A stretch of 64,000 bases of DNA from Mesorhizobium japonicum MAFF 303099 (GCF_000009625.1 NC_002678.2:2822001-2886000); one strand, 5' to 3'; numbered from the stretch's first letter, positions 37,461-46,529 are shown. The notes: generated by a model from the sequence alone, not told the origin. A program made the numbers and translations.

Positions 37461-38249
37461 TCACGAAGGTTTCACCTGACGAGCCGGCGCCAATGGGCCT
37501 CCGGCCTCGGCCCGGCGGCCGAGCCGCGTCGCGCCGTGTGGCGACAGCACCGGCACGAAGACGCGGCGGGAGGCACGCTGGGCGACCGGCACGCCCTGAT
37601 AGAGCCGCTTCTGCGCCTCGACGACGATGACGCCGGAAAAGATCGGCCACAGCCGCCGGCCGGCGCGCTCCAGCACATTGTGGAAACGCATCATGAAGCG
37701 CCGCCGCGATGGCGGGAAGAACAGCGCATCCGACCAGGCGGCAGGCGTGAAATTCGCCTCGCGCAGCAGTTCCGTCAGCTGGCCACGCGAGAACGGCCGG
37801 CCATTGCCGAACGGTGTATGCTCGAACCGCGCCCAGACACCGCGCCGGTTGGGCACGACGATGACAACGCGCCCGGCGGGCGACAACACCCGCCAGATCT
37901 CGTTGAGCGTCTCGCGTGGGTTTTCGACATGTTCGAGCGAGTGGACGAGCAGCATGCGGTCGATGCAGGAATCGACAAGCGGCAGTTCCTCGTCGAAGAC
38001 CAAAGCTGTCGCCGTCGGCCCGGTTGCCGGCCAGACCACCGCGCCCTGCGTTGCCGGCATGAAGGCAAAGACCCGCTCGGCATCGGAGCCGAAACGCTCC
38101 AGCCAGGGCAAGGTATAGCCAAGCCCGACCAGCCGTTCATTGGGGACAGCCGCCCATATCGACGACAGCGCCATGGTGATCGAACGCTCGGCGAACCGGC
38201 CAAGCGTTGTCGAATAGAAGGAGCGAAGGTCGACGATGTCGGAATGCAT
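37461..38249 (-). CDS. class I SAM-dependent methyltransferase
   Basis: A 262-residue methyltransferase-fold protein. It shows LLVHSLEHVENPRETLNEIW (motif II-like) and RVLSPAGRVVIVVPNRRG. The classical glycine-rich motif I is weak, so cofactor binding is uncertain. The ATG at 38249 is chosen. It is divergent from gloB (163 bp), an arrangement common in Rhizobiales. The substrate is unknown. Confidence 0.8.
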   Translation of the reverse strand: MHSDIVDLRSFYSTTLGRFAERSITMALSSIWAAVPNERLVGLGYTLPWLERFGSDAERVFAFMPATQGAVVWPATGPTATALVFDEELPLVDSCIDRMLLVHSLEHVENPRETLNEIWRVLSPAGRVVIVVPNRRGVWARFEHTPFGNGRPFSRGQLTELLREANFTPAAWSDALFFPPSRRRFMMRFHNVLERAGRRLWPIFSGVIVVEAQKRLYQGVPVAQRASRRVFVPVLSPHGATRLGRRAEAGGPLAPARQVKPS

Positions 38250-38412
38250 GTCAGGGATGTAGCCGTGATATCGGCCGGTTTCAACAAAGGGCCCTGAGGC
38301 GGCTGGCACATTGCGATGACATTTGTCCTCCCCGGGAATGACATTCGGTCACCCCGTAGATGACATCCGCCCTCCGGCGCCCTATGTCTGCGGCGACAAA
38401 AGGAGAGACGCG

Positions 38413-39180
38413 ATGGCGGTCGAAATCGAACAATTCATGTGCCGGAGCGACAATTTCGGCGTGCTGGTGCATGACCCCAAGAGCGGGCAGACCGCGATCA
38501 TCGACGCACCCGAGGAAGCGCCCATCCTGGCCGCGATCAAGCGCACCGGCTGGACGCCGACGATGATCCTGACCACGCATCATCATATGGACCACGTCGA
38601 GGCCAATCTGGCGCTGAAGGAGCGCTTCAAGCTGCGCATCGTCGGCCCGGAGGCGGAAAAGGCCAAGATCCCCGGCATCGACGAAACCGTCGAGGAGGGC
38701 TCCGTCCTTCATCTCGGCGATGAGCGCATCGAGGTGATCGCCACCCCCGGCCATACCGCCGGTCATGTCTCCTATCATCTGCCGGCATCGAAGGTGGCCT
38801 TCACCGCCGACACGCTGTTCGCGCTGGGCTGTGGGCGGCTGTTCGAATGCAAGCCGCCGGTGATGTATGAATCGCTGCGGAAACTCGCAGCCCTTCCCGC
38901 CGCGACGACAATCTATTGCGGCCATGAATACACGCTTGCCAACGCCCGTTTCGCGCTGACCGTCGACCCGACCAATTCGGCATTGAAGGAGCGCGCCACC
39001 AGGATCGAGGCGCTGCGGGTCGACAACAAGCCGACACTGCCGACGACGATCGGCGAGGAACTGTCGACCAATCCCTTCCTGCGCTGGCACGATCCGGCGA
39101 TCCGCAAGCATCTTGGCATGGAAAAGGCCGGGGATGCCGAGGTGTTCGCCGAAATTCGCAAGCGCAAGGACAATTTCTGA
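38413..39180 (+). CDS. gloB: hydroxyacylglutathione hydrolase (glyoxalase II)
   Basis: A metallo-beta-lactamase-fold enzyme hydrolysing S-lactoylglutathione, the second step of methylglyoxal detoxification. The 255-residue product has the metal motif THHHMDH near residue 58, GHTAGHVSYH, the linking ADTLFALGCGRLFE and CGHEYTLANARFA. The ATG at 38413 has AGGAGA upstream. DUF985 follows after 13 bp, so they may be co-transcribed. Confidence 0.93.
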   Translation: MAVEIEQFMCRSDNFGVLVHDPKSGQTAIIDAPEEAPILAAIKRTGWTPTMILTTHHHMDHVEANLALKERFKLRIVGPEAEKAKIPGIDETVEEGSVLHLGDERIEVIATPGHTAGHVSYHLPASKVAFTADTLFALGCGRLFECKPPVMYESLRKLAALPAATTIYCGHEYTLANARFALTVDPTNSALKERATRIEALRVDNKPTLPTTIGEELSTNPFLRWHDPAIRKHLGMEKAGDAEVFAEIRKRKDNF

Positions 39181-39193
39181 GCACCTTCGACCG

Positions 39194-39646
39194 ATGACCA
39201 GTTCAGCAGAAATCATCGCGACACTCGGACTGAAGCCGCATCCGGAAGGCGGCTGGTACGCGGAGACCTTTCGCGACGGGGCCGGCGGAGCGCGTGGCCA
39301 TTCGACCGCCATCTATTTCCTGCTGGAACAGCACCAGCTTTCGGCCTGGCATCGGGTCAAGGACGCAGCCGAGGTCTGGCATTTCCATGCCGGCGCGCCG
39401 CTGGCATTGTCGATGTGGGAAGAAGGCGGTGCAACGGGTAGCCAGGTGATCGAGCAGGTGCTCGGCATCGGGCTCGCGGCCGGCGAACGGCCGCAGATTG
39501 TCGTGCCGGCGGGCTGGTGGCAATCGGCGCGCAGCCTGGGCGAATGGACGCTGGTCGGCTGTACCGTCGCGCCAGGCTTTGATTTTGCCGCCTTCGAACT
39601 GGCCGAGCCGGGCTGGCAGCCTAACCCAGCAGGAAACCCAGTGTGA
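39194..39646 (+). CDS. DUF985 cupin-fold protein
   Basis: A 150-residue single-domain cupin. The conserved start LGLKPHPEGGWYAETFRD, the AEVWHFHAGAPL core and VVPAGWWQSARSL are typical of DUF985 proteins, which bind a metal or small ligand with unknown role. Start ATG 39194, 13 bp after gloB. The tail overlaps the convergent YhhN gene by 26 bp. Confidence 0.85.
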   Translation: MTSSAEIIATLGLKPHPEGGWYAETFRDGAGGARGHSTAIYFLLEQHQLSAWHRVKDAAEVWHFHAGAPLALSMWEEGGATGSQVIEQVLGIGLAAGERPQIVVPAGWWQSARSLGEWTLVGCTVAPGFDFAAFELAEPGWQPNPAGNPV

Positions 39647-40295
39647 TCGCGAGCTGGGCGGCGTAGTACAGCACCCAGACGGCGAAACGCATCCAGGCGC
39701 GATGCGGCGAGATGGCCGCCACCAGAAATTTCTCGGTGGCCAGCAGCCCGTCCGATGCCATGAACAGCACCGCGCCGCCGATGACCCAGGCGCTGCTGGT
39801 GGTCAGCGCAGCCATGCCCATCGCCAAGATCGCCACGACATAACAGGCGATCGGCACACGCAGGCCGGGGCCGACGCGGCGCCAGAGCGCCGCCAGCATG
39901 ACGATGACGAACACCGCCAGTGCCAGCGCGATCGCCCCGCGCCAGGATTCGGCGCCAAGCAGTCCCAACCCGCCGCCACTGCGCAGGAACAGCGCGATGT
40001 AGACGATGTGGGCGACAAGGAAGCTGGCGAGCCCACCGAGAAACGCCTTTTCGCCGTCGCGCGACAGGAAGGCATCGCCCACCGCGCTGAGCGCCAGGGC
40101 CGCGACCAGCAACAGCGGGCCGCCCTGCAGCGCCGAAAGCACGGCGAGCATCGCGACCGCAAGCGTCTTTGCCGCGGAGCGGGCAAGGCTCGGCGGCATG
40201 CCCAGCGTGAAGGCGTAGATCACCGCCGCCACCAGCGAGAAGATCAGCGTCGCATTGGCATTGGCGTCGATGCCGCCGGCAAACGGCATCATCAT
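39621..40295 (-). CDS. YhhN/lysoplasmalogenase-like membrane protein
   Basis: A 224-residue inner-membrane protein of about eight helices in the YhhN/TMEM86 family. The landmark is ALALSAVGDAFLSRDGEKAFLGGLASF, with VIGGAVLFMASDGLLA later. Members hydrolyse vinyl-ether lysophospholipids in animals; the bacterial role is unproven. Three consecutive ATGs (40295, 40292, 40289) overlap the upstream DMT stop. It shares 26 bp with the DUF985 tail. Confidence 0.8.
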   Translation of the reverse strand: MMMPFAGGIDANANATLIFSLVAAVIYAFTLGMPPSLARSAAKTLAVAMLAVLSALQGGPLLLVAALALSAVGDAFLSRDGEKAFLGGLASFLVAHIVYIALFLRSGGGLGLLGAESWRGAIALALAVFVIVMLAALWRRVGPGLRVPIACYVVAILAMGMAALTTSSAWVIGGAVLFMASDGLLATEKFLVAAISPHRAWMRFAVWVLYYAAQLAITLGFLLG

Positions 40296-41206
40296 GCCCC
40301 GGCTCCGCTTTCGGATGCCTTGGCTCCGCTCTCAGCTTCGGCCGGCTTGCGCAGGAAAAGCGACTTCGCCGCCAGGGCCGCTCCACCGGTGATGAGCACG
40401 CAGGCGGCGAGGATGCGCAGCGACGGCTCAGCGACACCGGCCCCAATCAGCACCAGCGTCGAGAGCAGCGGCGCCGCGTAGCTTGCCGCGCCCAGCACCT
40501 GGATGTTGCCGCGCTTGACGCCGATGTCCCAGGCATAGAAGGCCGCACCCACCGGCATCAAACCAAGCCCGAGTACGGCCAGCCACTGGCCGGCGCCATT
40601 TGGCAACACTGTCTGTTCCAGCGCCAGATGGCAGACGAGCGACAGCACGGCGGTCGCCGCGCAGAACCAGGTGACGATGCTGGTCGGCACCGAGGGAAAG
40701 CGACGCGACAGCAGCGAATAGGACGACCAGAGCAGGGCGCAGACGGCAGCCATGGCATAGCCGAAGGCGTAGCGCGCATCGAAGGCCAGCCCACCGCCCT
40801 TGGTGACGATCAGCACGGTGCCGGCCAGACCGAGCAAGGCGCCGACGACATGGTTCCACGCCAGCTTTTCGCCCGGCATCAGCGCCGAGCCGAGCACGAT
40901 CAGCAGCGGCCAAAGATAGGCGATCAGGCTGGCCTCGACCGCCGGCGCGTTGCGCAGCGCGGTGAAATAGAAAAAGTGGTAGCCGAACAGGCCGGCGATA
41001 CCGATCAGCCAGACCTGCGGCGGTATCTTCTGGCTCTTGTCGGCGGCCGGCATGAACAGCCGCGCGACAAGCCCGACACCGGTGCCGATCGAGAAGGTGA
41101 TCGCCGACAAAAGGAACGGCGGCACTTTGCCGGACGCATCGGTGAGCAGCGCCAGGAGCGCCCACATGGCGACCGCTGAAAAACCGATCAGTGTTGCGCG
41201 CGCCAT
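40292..41206 (-). CDS. EamA/DMT-superfamily transporter (YddG-like)
   Basis: A 304-residue membrane protein with about ten helices in two EamA halves. It shows GLFGYHFFYFTALRNAPAVE in the first half and ALLWSSYSLLSRRFPSVPTS in the middle. The pattern resembles YddG-type amino-acid exporters. Start ATG 41206 with GGGAGGGGAC upstream. Its stop overlaps the YhhN gene start, so they form one unit. The substrate is unknown. Confidence 0.88.
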   Translation of the reverse strand: MARATLIGFSAVAMWALLALLTDASGKVPPFLLSAITFSIGTGVGLVARLFMPAADKSQKIPPQVWLIGIAGLFGYHFFYFTALRNAPAVEASLIAYLWPLLIVLGSALMPGEKLAWNHVVGALLGLAGTVLIVTKGGGLAFDARYAFGYAMAAVCALLWSSYSLLSRRFPSVPTSIVTWFCAATAVLSLVCHLALEQTVLPNGAGQWLAVLGLGLMPVGAAFYAWDIGVKRGNIQVLGAASYAAPLLSTLVLIGAGVAEPSLRILAACVLITGGAALAAKSLFLRKPAEAESGAKASESGAGA

Positions 41207-41248
41207 GTCCCCTCCCGTGGCGCGCCCTGTTCTGTTTCCAGGGCGGCC

Positions 41249-42037
41249 CTATTGTACCGCTTCGAACCGTCTCGCGCTTATGGTCAGCGGACCGATCTGG
41301 GTCCCTACCGTGGCGTGGATCGGCGCATATACGCCGGTTTGGCCGAGCGGCGCAAACGTCACCATCATCCGGCTTTTGTTCTTGAGATAGTTGAGCGCCT
41401 TGCGGCCCTTGCGGTAGCCCGCCACCGGCTCGAACCCCATCCGGCAGGTGATGGTATCGCCCTTGTACCCCGGCACCGTGATCGTGCCTTTCGAAGCATA
41501 GGTCAGCGTCAGGTCGGCGCGCATCTCGCCATCATAGAATTTCACCGTACGGCCGCAGACCTGGTCGAGGCTGTCGGCATGGATGACGGTCGCGGCCATC
41601 GGATCGAGCACCGATGCCAGGTCGCCGGCACCGATCGGCACCCAGTCGTTGGGGTCGCGCTTGCCCGGCGCCGGGATGACCTGTGTCGAGGTGACGGCGC
41701 CATTGGCAAAGCGAATATCGATCGCGGACACCTTCTTGCCGGAGGTGTAATCGGCGCGGAACGCCTGGGGCACCATTTTCTTGCCGGAAATCGTGCCCTT
41801 GGACGAGATCGTGCCCCGCGTGTCGTCGAACAATTTGGCCAGTCCGGCGGCGCTGACAGTACCATCGATCGCATAGGCGCCGTTCTCGTAATGGCTGGAG
41901 AAGGTCGATCTTGCGATCGAGAGACCAAGGAATGACACCGTGTATTCGCCTTTGAAGGACTGCGGCGAGGCAGCCGACGCGGCGGACGGCAAGGCGACAG
42001 CAAGCACGGCAACAAGTGCGTGAGGCAAACGAGGCAT
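41249..42037 (-). CDS. DUF3108 periplasmic protein
   Basis: A 262-residue protein with a clear Sec signal peptide (LPHALVAVLAVALPSAASAA, cut after ASA). A beta-rich DUF3108 domain follows, beginning FKGEYTVSFLGLSIARSTFS. The family is widespread in proteobacteria, likely periplasmic or outer-membrane associated, function unknown. ATG 42037. It is divergent from rpmB, 258 bp away, as in other Rhizobiales. Confidence 0.87.
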   Translation of the reverse strand: MPRLPHALVAVLAVALPSAASAASPQSFKGEYTVSFLGLSIARSTFSSHYENGAYAIDGTVSAAGLAKLFDDTRGTISSKGTISGKKMVPQAFRADYTSGKKVSAIDIRFANGAVTSTQVIPAPGKRDPNDWVPIGAGDLASVLDPMAATVIHADSLDQVCGRTVKFYDGEMRADLTLTYASKGTITVPGYKGDTITCRMGFEPVAGYRKGRKALNYLKNKSRMMVTFAPLGQTGVYAPIHATVGTQIGPLTISARRFEAVQ

Positions 42038-42167
42038 GCGGGATCGGATCCTTGATTTTCGGCCGGAGGTGGGCGACTCCGGTCTGGCGTGTCCCTATGA
42101 GACTGCTTATAGGATGAAATCCGGCCTTAATATGAAATGCCGGGCGCTTCCGTGGCGAAGCCGGAGC

Positions 42168-42196
42168 TTGACGCACCGCTGAAATGCAACTATGGA
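42168..42196 (+). promoter_or_regulatory. possible rpmB promoter
   Basis: TTGACG (42168-42173), 17 bp, then TATGGA (42191-42196). The -35 element is good and the -10 is weak, matching TATAAT at three positions. It lies about 100 bp before the rpmB start. Confidence 0.4.
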
Positions 42197-42295
42197 ACGC
42201 CAACTTTTTCCATAAGGCCGCCTGACCAGAACCGCGCGCCACCCGGCGTGGGCTTGAATGTTTGGCAGGTCCCGAGAGAATTGAAGGTTAGAACT

Positions 42296-42592
42296 ATGTC
42301 CCGCACCTGCGAACTCACTGCCAAGGCAGTCCAGACCGGCAACAATGTGAGCCACGCCAACAACAAGACCAAGCGTCGCTTCCTGCCGAATCTCGTCAAT
42401 GTGACGCTGATTTCGGAAGCGCTGAACCAGAATGTGCGCCTGCGCATTTCGGCCAACGCGCTGCGTTCGGTGGAACATCGCGGCGGCCTCGACGCTTTCC
42501 TGGCCAAGGCCGACGTCAAGGAACTGTCGCAGCGCGCGCGCCTGCTGAAGAAGCAGATCGCCAAGAAGCTGGCCGAACAGGTCGCTGCCTGA
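42296..42592 (+). CDS. rpmB: 50S ribosomal protein L28
   Basis: A 98-residue ribosomal large-subunit protein. The start [20 protein letters not shown] and the RRFLPNL and [15 protein letters not shown] stretches are characteristic of alphaproteobacterial L28, which is longer than the 78-residue E. coli form. ATG 42296. It stands alone and is followed by a cluster of hairpins. Confidence 0.96.
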   Translation: MSRTCELTAKAVQTGNNVSHANNKTKRRFLPNLVNVTLISEALNQNVRLRISANALRSVEHRGGLDAFLAKADVKELSQRARLLKKQIAKKLAEQVAA

Positions 42593-42603
42593 CATCGGAC
42601 AAA

Positions 42604-42722
42604 GGCGGGGGACCGCCCGGGCCAACCTCTTGTTGGTCTGGAGCATCGGATGGATCCGCAAGGGTTCGACAATCCGGTGCTCGACTACGAAGCGAGCACC
42701 GGCCCGATAGGCATGATGCTCC
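42604..42722 (+). other. hairpin cluster between rpmB and yhhQ
   Basis: Three structures follow the rpmB stop: GGCGG/CCGCC (42604-42608, 42613-42617), CCAAC/GTTGG (42622-42626, 42632-42636), and an outer GGAGCATC/GATGCTCC (42640-42647, 42715-42722). The last encloses a perfect 10-bp CCGGTGCTCG/CGAGCACCGG (42674-42683, 42693-42702). No T-run marks a terminator. The outer stem ends one base before the yhhQ preQ1-like element. Confidence 0.55.
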
Positions 42723-42723
42723 G

Positions 42724-42752
42724 CTGGTTCCATTACCCAGGATAAAAAAATG
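42724..42752 (+). promoter_or_regulatory. candidate preQ1-I-like riboswitch covering the yhhQ start
   Basis: CTGG (42724-42727) can pair with CCAG (42737-42740). The loop begins TTC as in preQ1-I aptamers, and ACCC precedes the 3' arm with a C (42736) where preQ1 would be read. An A-rich tail follows (42744-42750). CATT (42731-42734) pairs with AATG (42749-42752), which contains the start codon, forming an H-type pseudoknot. The ribosome-binding AGGA (42739-42742) would also be masked. The short sequence makes chance possible, but the gene is the expected target. Confidence 0.45.
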
Positions 42753-43430
42753 ACTTCCTTCTCGCGATATCTGCCCTTCGTGGCCGCCATGGCGCTTGTC
42801 GTCGTGGCATCGAACATCCTCGTGCAGTTCCCGATGCAGGGCCAGATCGGCGGTCTGTCGCTGGCCGACCTGCTCACCTGGGGCGCTTTCACCTATCCCT
42901 TCTCCTTCCTGGTCACCGACCTTGCCAACCGCCGCTATGGCCCTGCCGTGGCGCGCCGGATCGTCTTTGTCGGCTTCATGACGGCGGTGGTCTGCTCGAT
43001 CCTCGTCCCGCCCTTCCTGTTCCGCCATGGCCTGATCGAATTCGAGACCGCGGCCGACCGGCTGGTGCGCATAGCTGCCGCTTCAGGCGCGGCGTTCCTG
43101 TCCGCCCAACTGCTCGACGTCACCGTGTTCAACCGGCTGCGCCGGCAGAGCTGGTGGCGGGCGCCGATCCTCGGCACGCTGGTCGGATCGATCTTCGACA
43201 CCATGGTGTTCTTCACCGTCGCCTTCTCCGCCGCTTTCGCCTTCGCCGGCCCAAATGACAGCTTTGCGCTCGAAACGGCACCGCTGATGGGTGTCTTCCA
43301 CATCGAGGCCATGCGCTGGGTTTCCTGGGCGCTGGGCGATCTCTCGGTGAAGCTGATCATCGCGGTGGTCGCGCTCATCCCCTACCGGCTGCTCGCCGCC
43401 CGCTGGAGCCAGCCGGCGCTGGCCGTCTAA
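42750..43430 (+). CDS. yhhQ: queuosine precursor transporter (YhhQ/QueP)
   Basis: A 226-residue inner-membrane protein with about six helices of the VUT/COG1738 family. It shows FTYPFSFLVTDLANRRYGPA near the N-terminus and LVGSIFDTMVFFTVAF in the second half. E. coli YhhQ imports the queuosine precursors preQ0 and preQ1. The ATG at 42750 has AGGA seven bases upstream. It forms an apparent unit with the next gene (4 bp gap). Regulation may be through the preQ1-like element over its start. Confidence 0.92.
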   Translation: MTSFSRYLPFVAAMALVVVASNILVQFPMQGQIGGLSLADLLTWGAFTYPFSFLVTDLANRRYGPAVARRIVFVGFMTAVVCSILVPPFLFRHGLIEFETAADRLVRIAAASGAAFLSAQLLDVTVFNRLRRQSWWRAPILGTLVGSIFDTMVFFTVAFSAAFAFAGPNDSFALETAPLMGVFHIEAMRWVSWALGDLSVKLIIAVVALIPYRLLAARWSQPALAV

Positions 43431-43434
43431 AACC

Positions 43435-44115
43435 ATGATCCCCTGGGTCCATCTCGATTCGGCAAAGACCGGGGATGGAGCCCAGGAACTTCGCCTCAAG
43501 CGGCGCGGCAGCGAGTTCTCGATCATGCTCGGCACCAACGAGCTGATGAACAGCCGCCTCAGCGGCTCCGAGCAAGCGCTGGCCAAACTGTCCTGCCAAA
43601 GGATTGCGGGCCATCGCCAGCCGAGGATTCTGATCGGCGGCCTCGGCATGGGTTTTACATTGCGCGCCGCCCTGGCCGAACTCGGCAAGGATGCCGGCAT
43701 CGTCGTCGCGGAACTGGTGCCGGCGGTCGTCGTCTGGGCACGCGGCCCGATGGCGGAGGTGTTCGGCGGCTGTCTCGACGACCCCCGCGTCGCCATCCAG
43801 GAGACCGATGTCGGGCAATTGATCCGATCCGGGTCTGCGGCCTGGGACGCCATCCTGCTCGACGTCGACAACGGCCCCGAAGGCATCGTCCACAAGGGCA
43901 ATGACGCCCTCTACAGCCTCGCAGGCCTCGGCGCCGCACGCACCGCCCTCAAGCCGGGTGGCGTGCTGGCGGTGTGGTCGCAAGGACCGGACAGCGGCTT
44001 CACGCGGCGGCTGAAGCAGGCAGGCTTTGCCGTCGAGGAGGTCAACACGCGCGCCAACGGCAAGCGCGGCGCGCGTCATGTCATCTGGATCGCCACCGCC
44101 GCGGGCAGGTTTTAG
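43435..44115 (+). CDS. spermidine-synthase-like methyltransferase-fold protein
   Basis: A 226-residue protein with the Rossmann fold of spermidine synthase. The motif RILIGGLGMGFTLRAAL and the acidic LLDVDNGPEG are visible. True spermidine synthases have a longer N-terminal beta domain and a polyamine pocket, so the reaction is uncertain. ATG 43435, 4 bp after yhhQ, suggests co-transcription. Its stop is 10 bp from the convergent DLH gene. Confidence 0.8.
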   Translation: MIPWVHLDSAKTGDGAQELRLKRRGSEFSIMLGTNELMNSRLSGSEQALAKLSCQRIAGHRQPRILIGGLGMGFTLRAALAELGKDAGIVVAELVPAVVVWARGPMAEVFGGCLDDPRVAIQETDVGQLIRSGSAAWDAILLDVDNGPEGIVHKGNDALYSLAGLGAARTALKPGGVLAVWSQGPDSGFTRRLKQAGFAVEEVNTRANGKRGARHVIWIATAAGRF

Positions 44116-44125
44116 AGCCTCGATA

Positions 44126-44917
44126 TTAGCCCTTCAAGGACAGCAGAAACGACTCTGTCGCTGCGTCGGCTTCCCCGGCATAGCGGGCGTCATAGCCCAG
44201 CCAGCCGTCGCCGCCGGAGGGAAGGTTGGGATTGGTGAAGGCATGCCTGGCGCCGGCATAGAGGGTCAAGGCGCAGTCGCAACCCTTGGCCTCAAGCCAG
44301 GCCAGAACCTTCGTAACCCGCGCCACATCGGCCACCATGTCGCGCGTTCCATGATGAAACCTGATGGGCGTCTCGATCGCGGCATAGTCGCCGGCCGGCT
44401 GGCCAAGCGCCCCGGACAGGATGACGGCTCCACGAACCAGCGGCGCGTCCGTGAGCATCTCCAGGACGCAGAAACCGCCGAGCGAGAAGCCGACGGCGGC
44501 AAGGAAAGGCGCCTGTGGAACGACGTCGCGAAACGCGCGGACGCCGGCTTGCAAGCGGCGCGACGCGGTGCGCGGATTGTCCCGCAGGAATTGGCTGGCT
44601 TGTGTCGCCTGGGCGTCGGAAGTGATGCGCACGCCCGCACCATAGACATCCGCTACCATCACGGCGAAGCCCAGGCTTGCGAACCGGCGCGCCTCGGCCA
44701 GCGTATAGTCATAGATGCCATACCAGTCGGGAACATAGACAAGGCTGCCGCGCACCGCGCCGTCGGGCATGACTATTCGGCCAGAGAAATCGGTTCCATC
44801 GTCGCGATAGACCAGGGGCTGACCGGGTGTTGCCGACAGACCGCTCGCGGTCTCCGACATCAGGATGCCTCCTGAGGCCGCCAGGGCGGTTTTGAGCACG
44901 ATACGGCGATTCAGCAT
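44126..44917 (-). CDS. dienelactone hydrolase-family protein
   Basis: A 263-residue alpha/beta hydrolase, probably exported. The N-terminus NRRIVLKTALAASG is a plausible Tat signal. The nucleophile elbow is VGFSLGGFC with Ser, and HAFTNPN near the C-terminus carries the histidine. The dienelactone hydrolase family normally uses Cys at the nucleophile, so Ser suggests a different ester substrate. ATG 44917. It is divergent from a LysR gene (72 bp), its probable regulator. Confidence 0.82.
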   Translation of the reverse strand: MLNRRIVLKTALAASGGILMSETASGLSATPGQPLVYRDDGTDFSGRIVMPDGAVRGSLVYVPDWYGIYDYTLAEARRFASLGFAVMVADVYGAGVRITSDAQATQASQFLRDNPRTASRRLQAGVRAFRDVVPQAPFLAAVGFSLGGFCVLEMLTDAPLVRGAVILSGALGQPAGDYAAIETPIRFHHGTRDMVADVARVTKVLAWLEAKGCDCALTLYAGARHAFTNPNLPSGGDGWLGYDARYAGEADAATESFLLSLKG

Positions 44918-44989
44918 GATGACGACACTCCGATTGACAGGTTGGCCCGCACCATATTTTGTTTCCAGAAAACGATAAAGTGAGGCCTC

Positions 44990-45925
44990 ATGAACAACAC
45001 TGTAGCCAAGAAGGAAACGATATCGCTGGCCGACCTAGCCCTCTTTCTCGAGGTCGCGCGCCAGGGCTCGCTGACCAGGGCTGCCTTGCAAGCGGGTACG
45101 ACTAAGAGCGCCGTGTCGAAGGCTATCCGGCGGCTGGAGTTGCGGCTGGGATGCGTCTTGCTTGAGCGCACCACGCGACGTCTTATCGTCACACCTGCCG
45201 GCGAGCTGTTATGCCAGCGCGGGCAGGCCCTGCTGGGCGACGTCGATGACCTGGCGCAAGCCCTGGAGGCGCAGGCCGACGGGCTCGCGGGCCCCTTGTG
45301 CATTTGCGCGCCGCCCGAACTCGGCGCCTGGCTTCTGCAGACGTGTTTTGCACCGTTCCTGGAGTTGCATCCCCGTATCCGTCTCGCTCTTCGCCTCGAC
45401 TATGCCTATCAGGATCTGTTCGATCCCCACCTCGACCTTACGTTCCGTGTCGGGGCAATCGTCGACGACGCCATGGTCGCGCGCCGCGTCGGCCAATTCC
45501 GGCGGGTGCTCGTCGCGAACCGGGCCATCGCCGATAGCCTGGCCGGCAAGGACCTGGCAACCGTGGCCAGGACTTTGCCCATGCTGGCTTTCGGCGATGG
45601 GGAAAGCGAGCTTGCCTTGTCGCGCGAGGCCGAAATCGCCACAATCACGGTTCGCTCGGACCGGTTCAGCGCCAACACCTATCCTGCCTTGCTCGAAGCT
45701 GCCACGCAGGGCCTGGGCATCGCCGTCCTGCCCGATTTCTTCGTGCAGCGGCATGTCGAATCCGGCTCCGTCGTCCGGCTCTTTGCCGATTGGCAGTCCA
45801 CGGACATACCAATCTATGTCATCCATCGCCGCGCCAGCCGTCGATCGCGGCGAGCCGAAGCCTTGCTGTCCTTTATTGGGCCGGAACTGGTGGGCCTGTC
45901 AGAATTGGCCGCTCCACTGAAGTGA
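44990..45925 (+). CDS. LysR-family transcriptional regulator (facing DLH gene)
   Basis: A 311-residue LysR regulator. The DNA-binding domain reads LADLALFLEVARQGSLTRAA, with recognition helix GTTKSAVSKAIRRLELRLG. The effector domain follows. ATG 44990. It is 72 bp from the divergent hydrolase gene and likely controls it. The inducer is unknown. Confidence 0.9.
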   Translation: MNNTVAKKETISLADLALFLEVARQGSLTRAALQAGTTKSAVSKAIRRLELRLGCVLLERTTRRLIVTPAGELLCQRGQALLGDVDDLAQALEAQADGLAGPLCICAPPELGAWLLQTCFAPFLELHPRIRLALRLDYAYQDLFDPHLDLTFRVGAIVDDAMVARRVGQFRRVLVANRAIADSLAGKDLATVARTLPMLAFGDGESELALSREAEIATITVRSDRFSANTYPALLEAATQGLGIAVLPDFFVQRHVESGSVVRLFADWQSTDIPIYVIHRRASRRSRRAEALLSFIGPELVGLSELAAPLK

Positions 45926-46043
45926 GACATTCACGACGGAGATCATCGGCATCCTGCGCGAGGCCGAAAAGCGGGCCGCCTCGCCACCAACGGCTCACGT
46001 CCTTGATCGGAAGCCGGGGCAGCGAAACGGCCGCAGGCGGCTT

Positions 46044-46529
46044 TTACTTCCACTTCTGGAGTTCCGCGGCCAGGGCCTCCAGCAGCCCGCGGGTCCCCTC
46101 CTCCCGCCCCTTGGCGGAATCCACACCATCGAAGAAGGCGCCCTGTTCGGTATAGGTTAGCCTTGTGCCATCGCCCGAGGGTGTCAGTTCCACCGTGGTC
46201 AGCGATGCCGACATCGGCTGCGGCCCGATTGCCATCCGATAGGAAAACACGATGCGCTGATCGGGAACGATGTCCTGGAACTGGGCGTCGAGCCTGACCT
46301 CCGGGCCGCCGCCATAGCTGAAGCGCGACACCTCGCCACCACCGACGCGGAAATCGAAGCTGAATTCGGCGACGGTAAAACCGTCGCCGTCGACCCGCCA
46401 ACGCCGCACCGTCGCCTTGTCCGCGAAAGCATGGAAGACGCGATCTGGCGATTGCGGGTACGTGCGCTCGATGGTGAATGTGGAGTGGATGACGGAATGC
46501 TCGTCCTTCACGGGGGCGATCTGGTTCAT
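46044..46529 (-). CDS. SRPBCC (AHSA1-like) protein
   Basis: A 161-residue START/Bet v1-fold protein of the AHSA1 branch. It shows TFTIERTYPQSPDRVFHAFADK, VRRWRVDGDGF and LTYTEQGAFFDGVD. These proteins bind small hydrophobic ligands and are often paired with ArsR regulators. Its start overlaps the ArsR stop by four bases, so both are translated together. Function unknown. Confidence 0.87.
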   Translation of the reverse strand: MNQIAPVKDEHSVIHSTFTIERTYPQSPDRVFHAFADKATVRRWRVDGDGFTVAEFSFDFRVGGGEVSRFSYGGGPEVRLDAQFQDIVPDQRIVFSYRMAIGPQPMSASLTTVELTPSGDGTRLTYTEQGAFFDGVDSAKGREEGTRGLLEALAAELQKWK

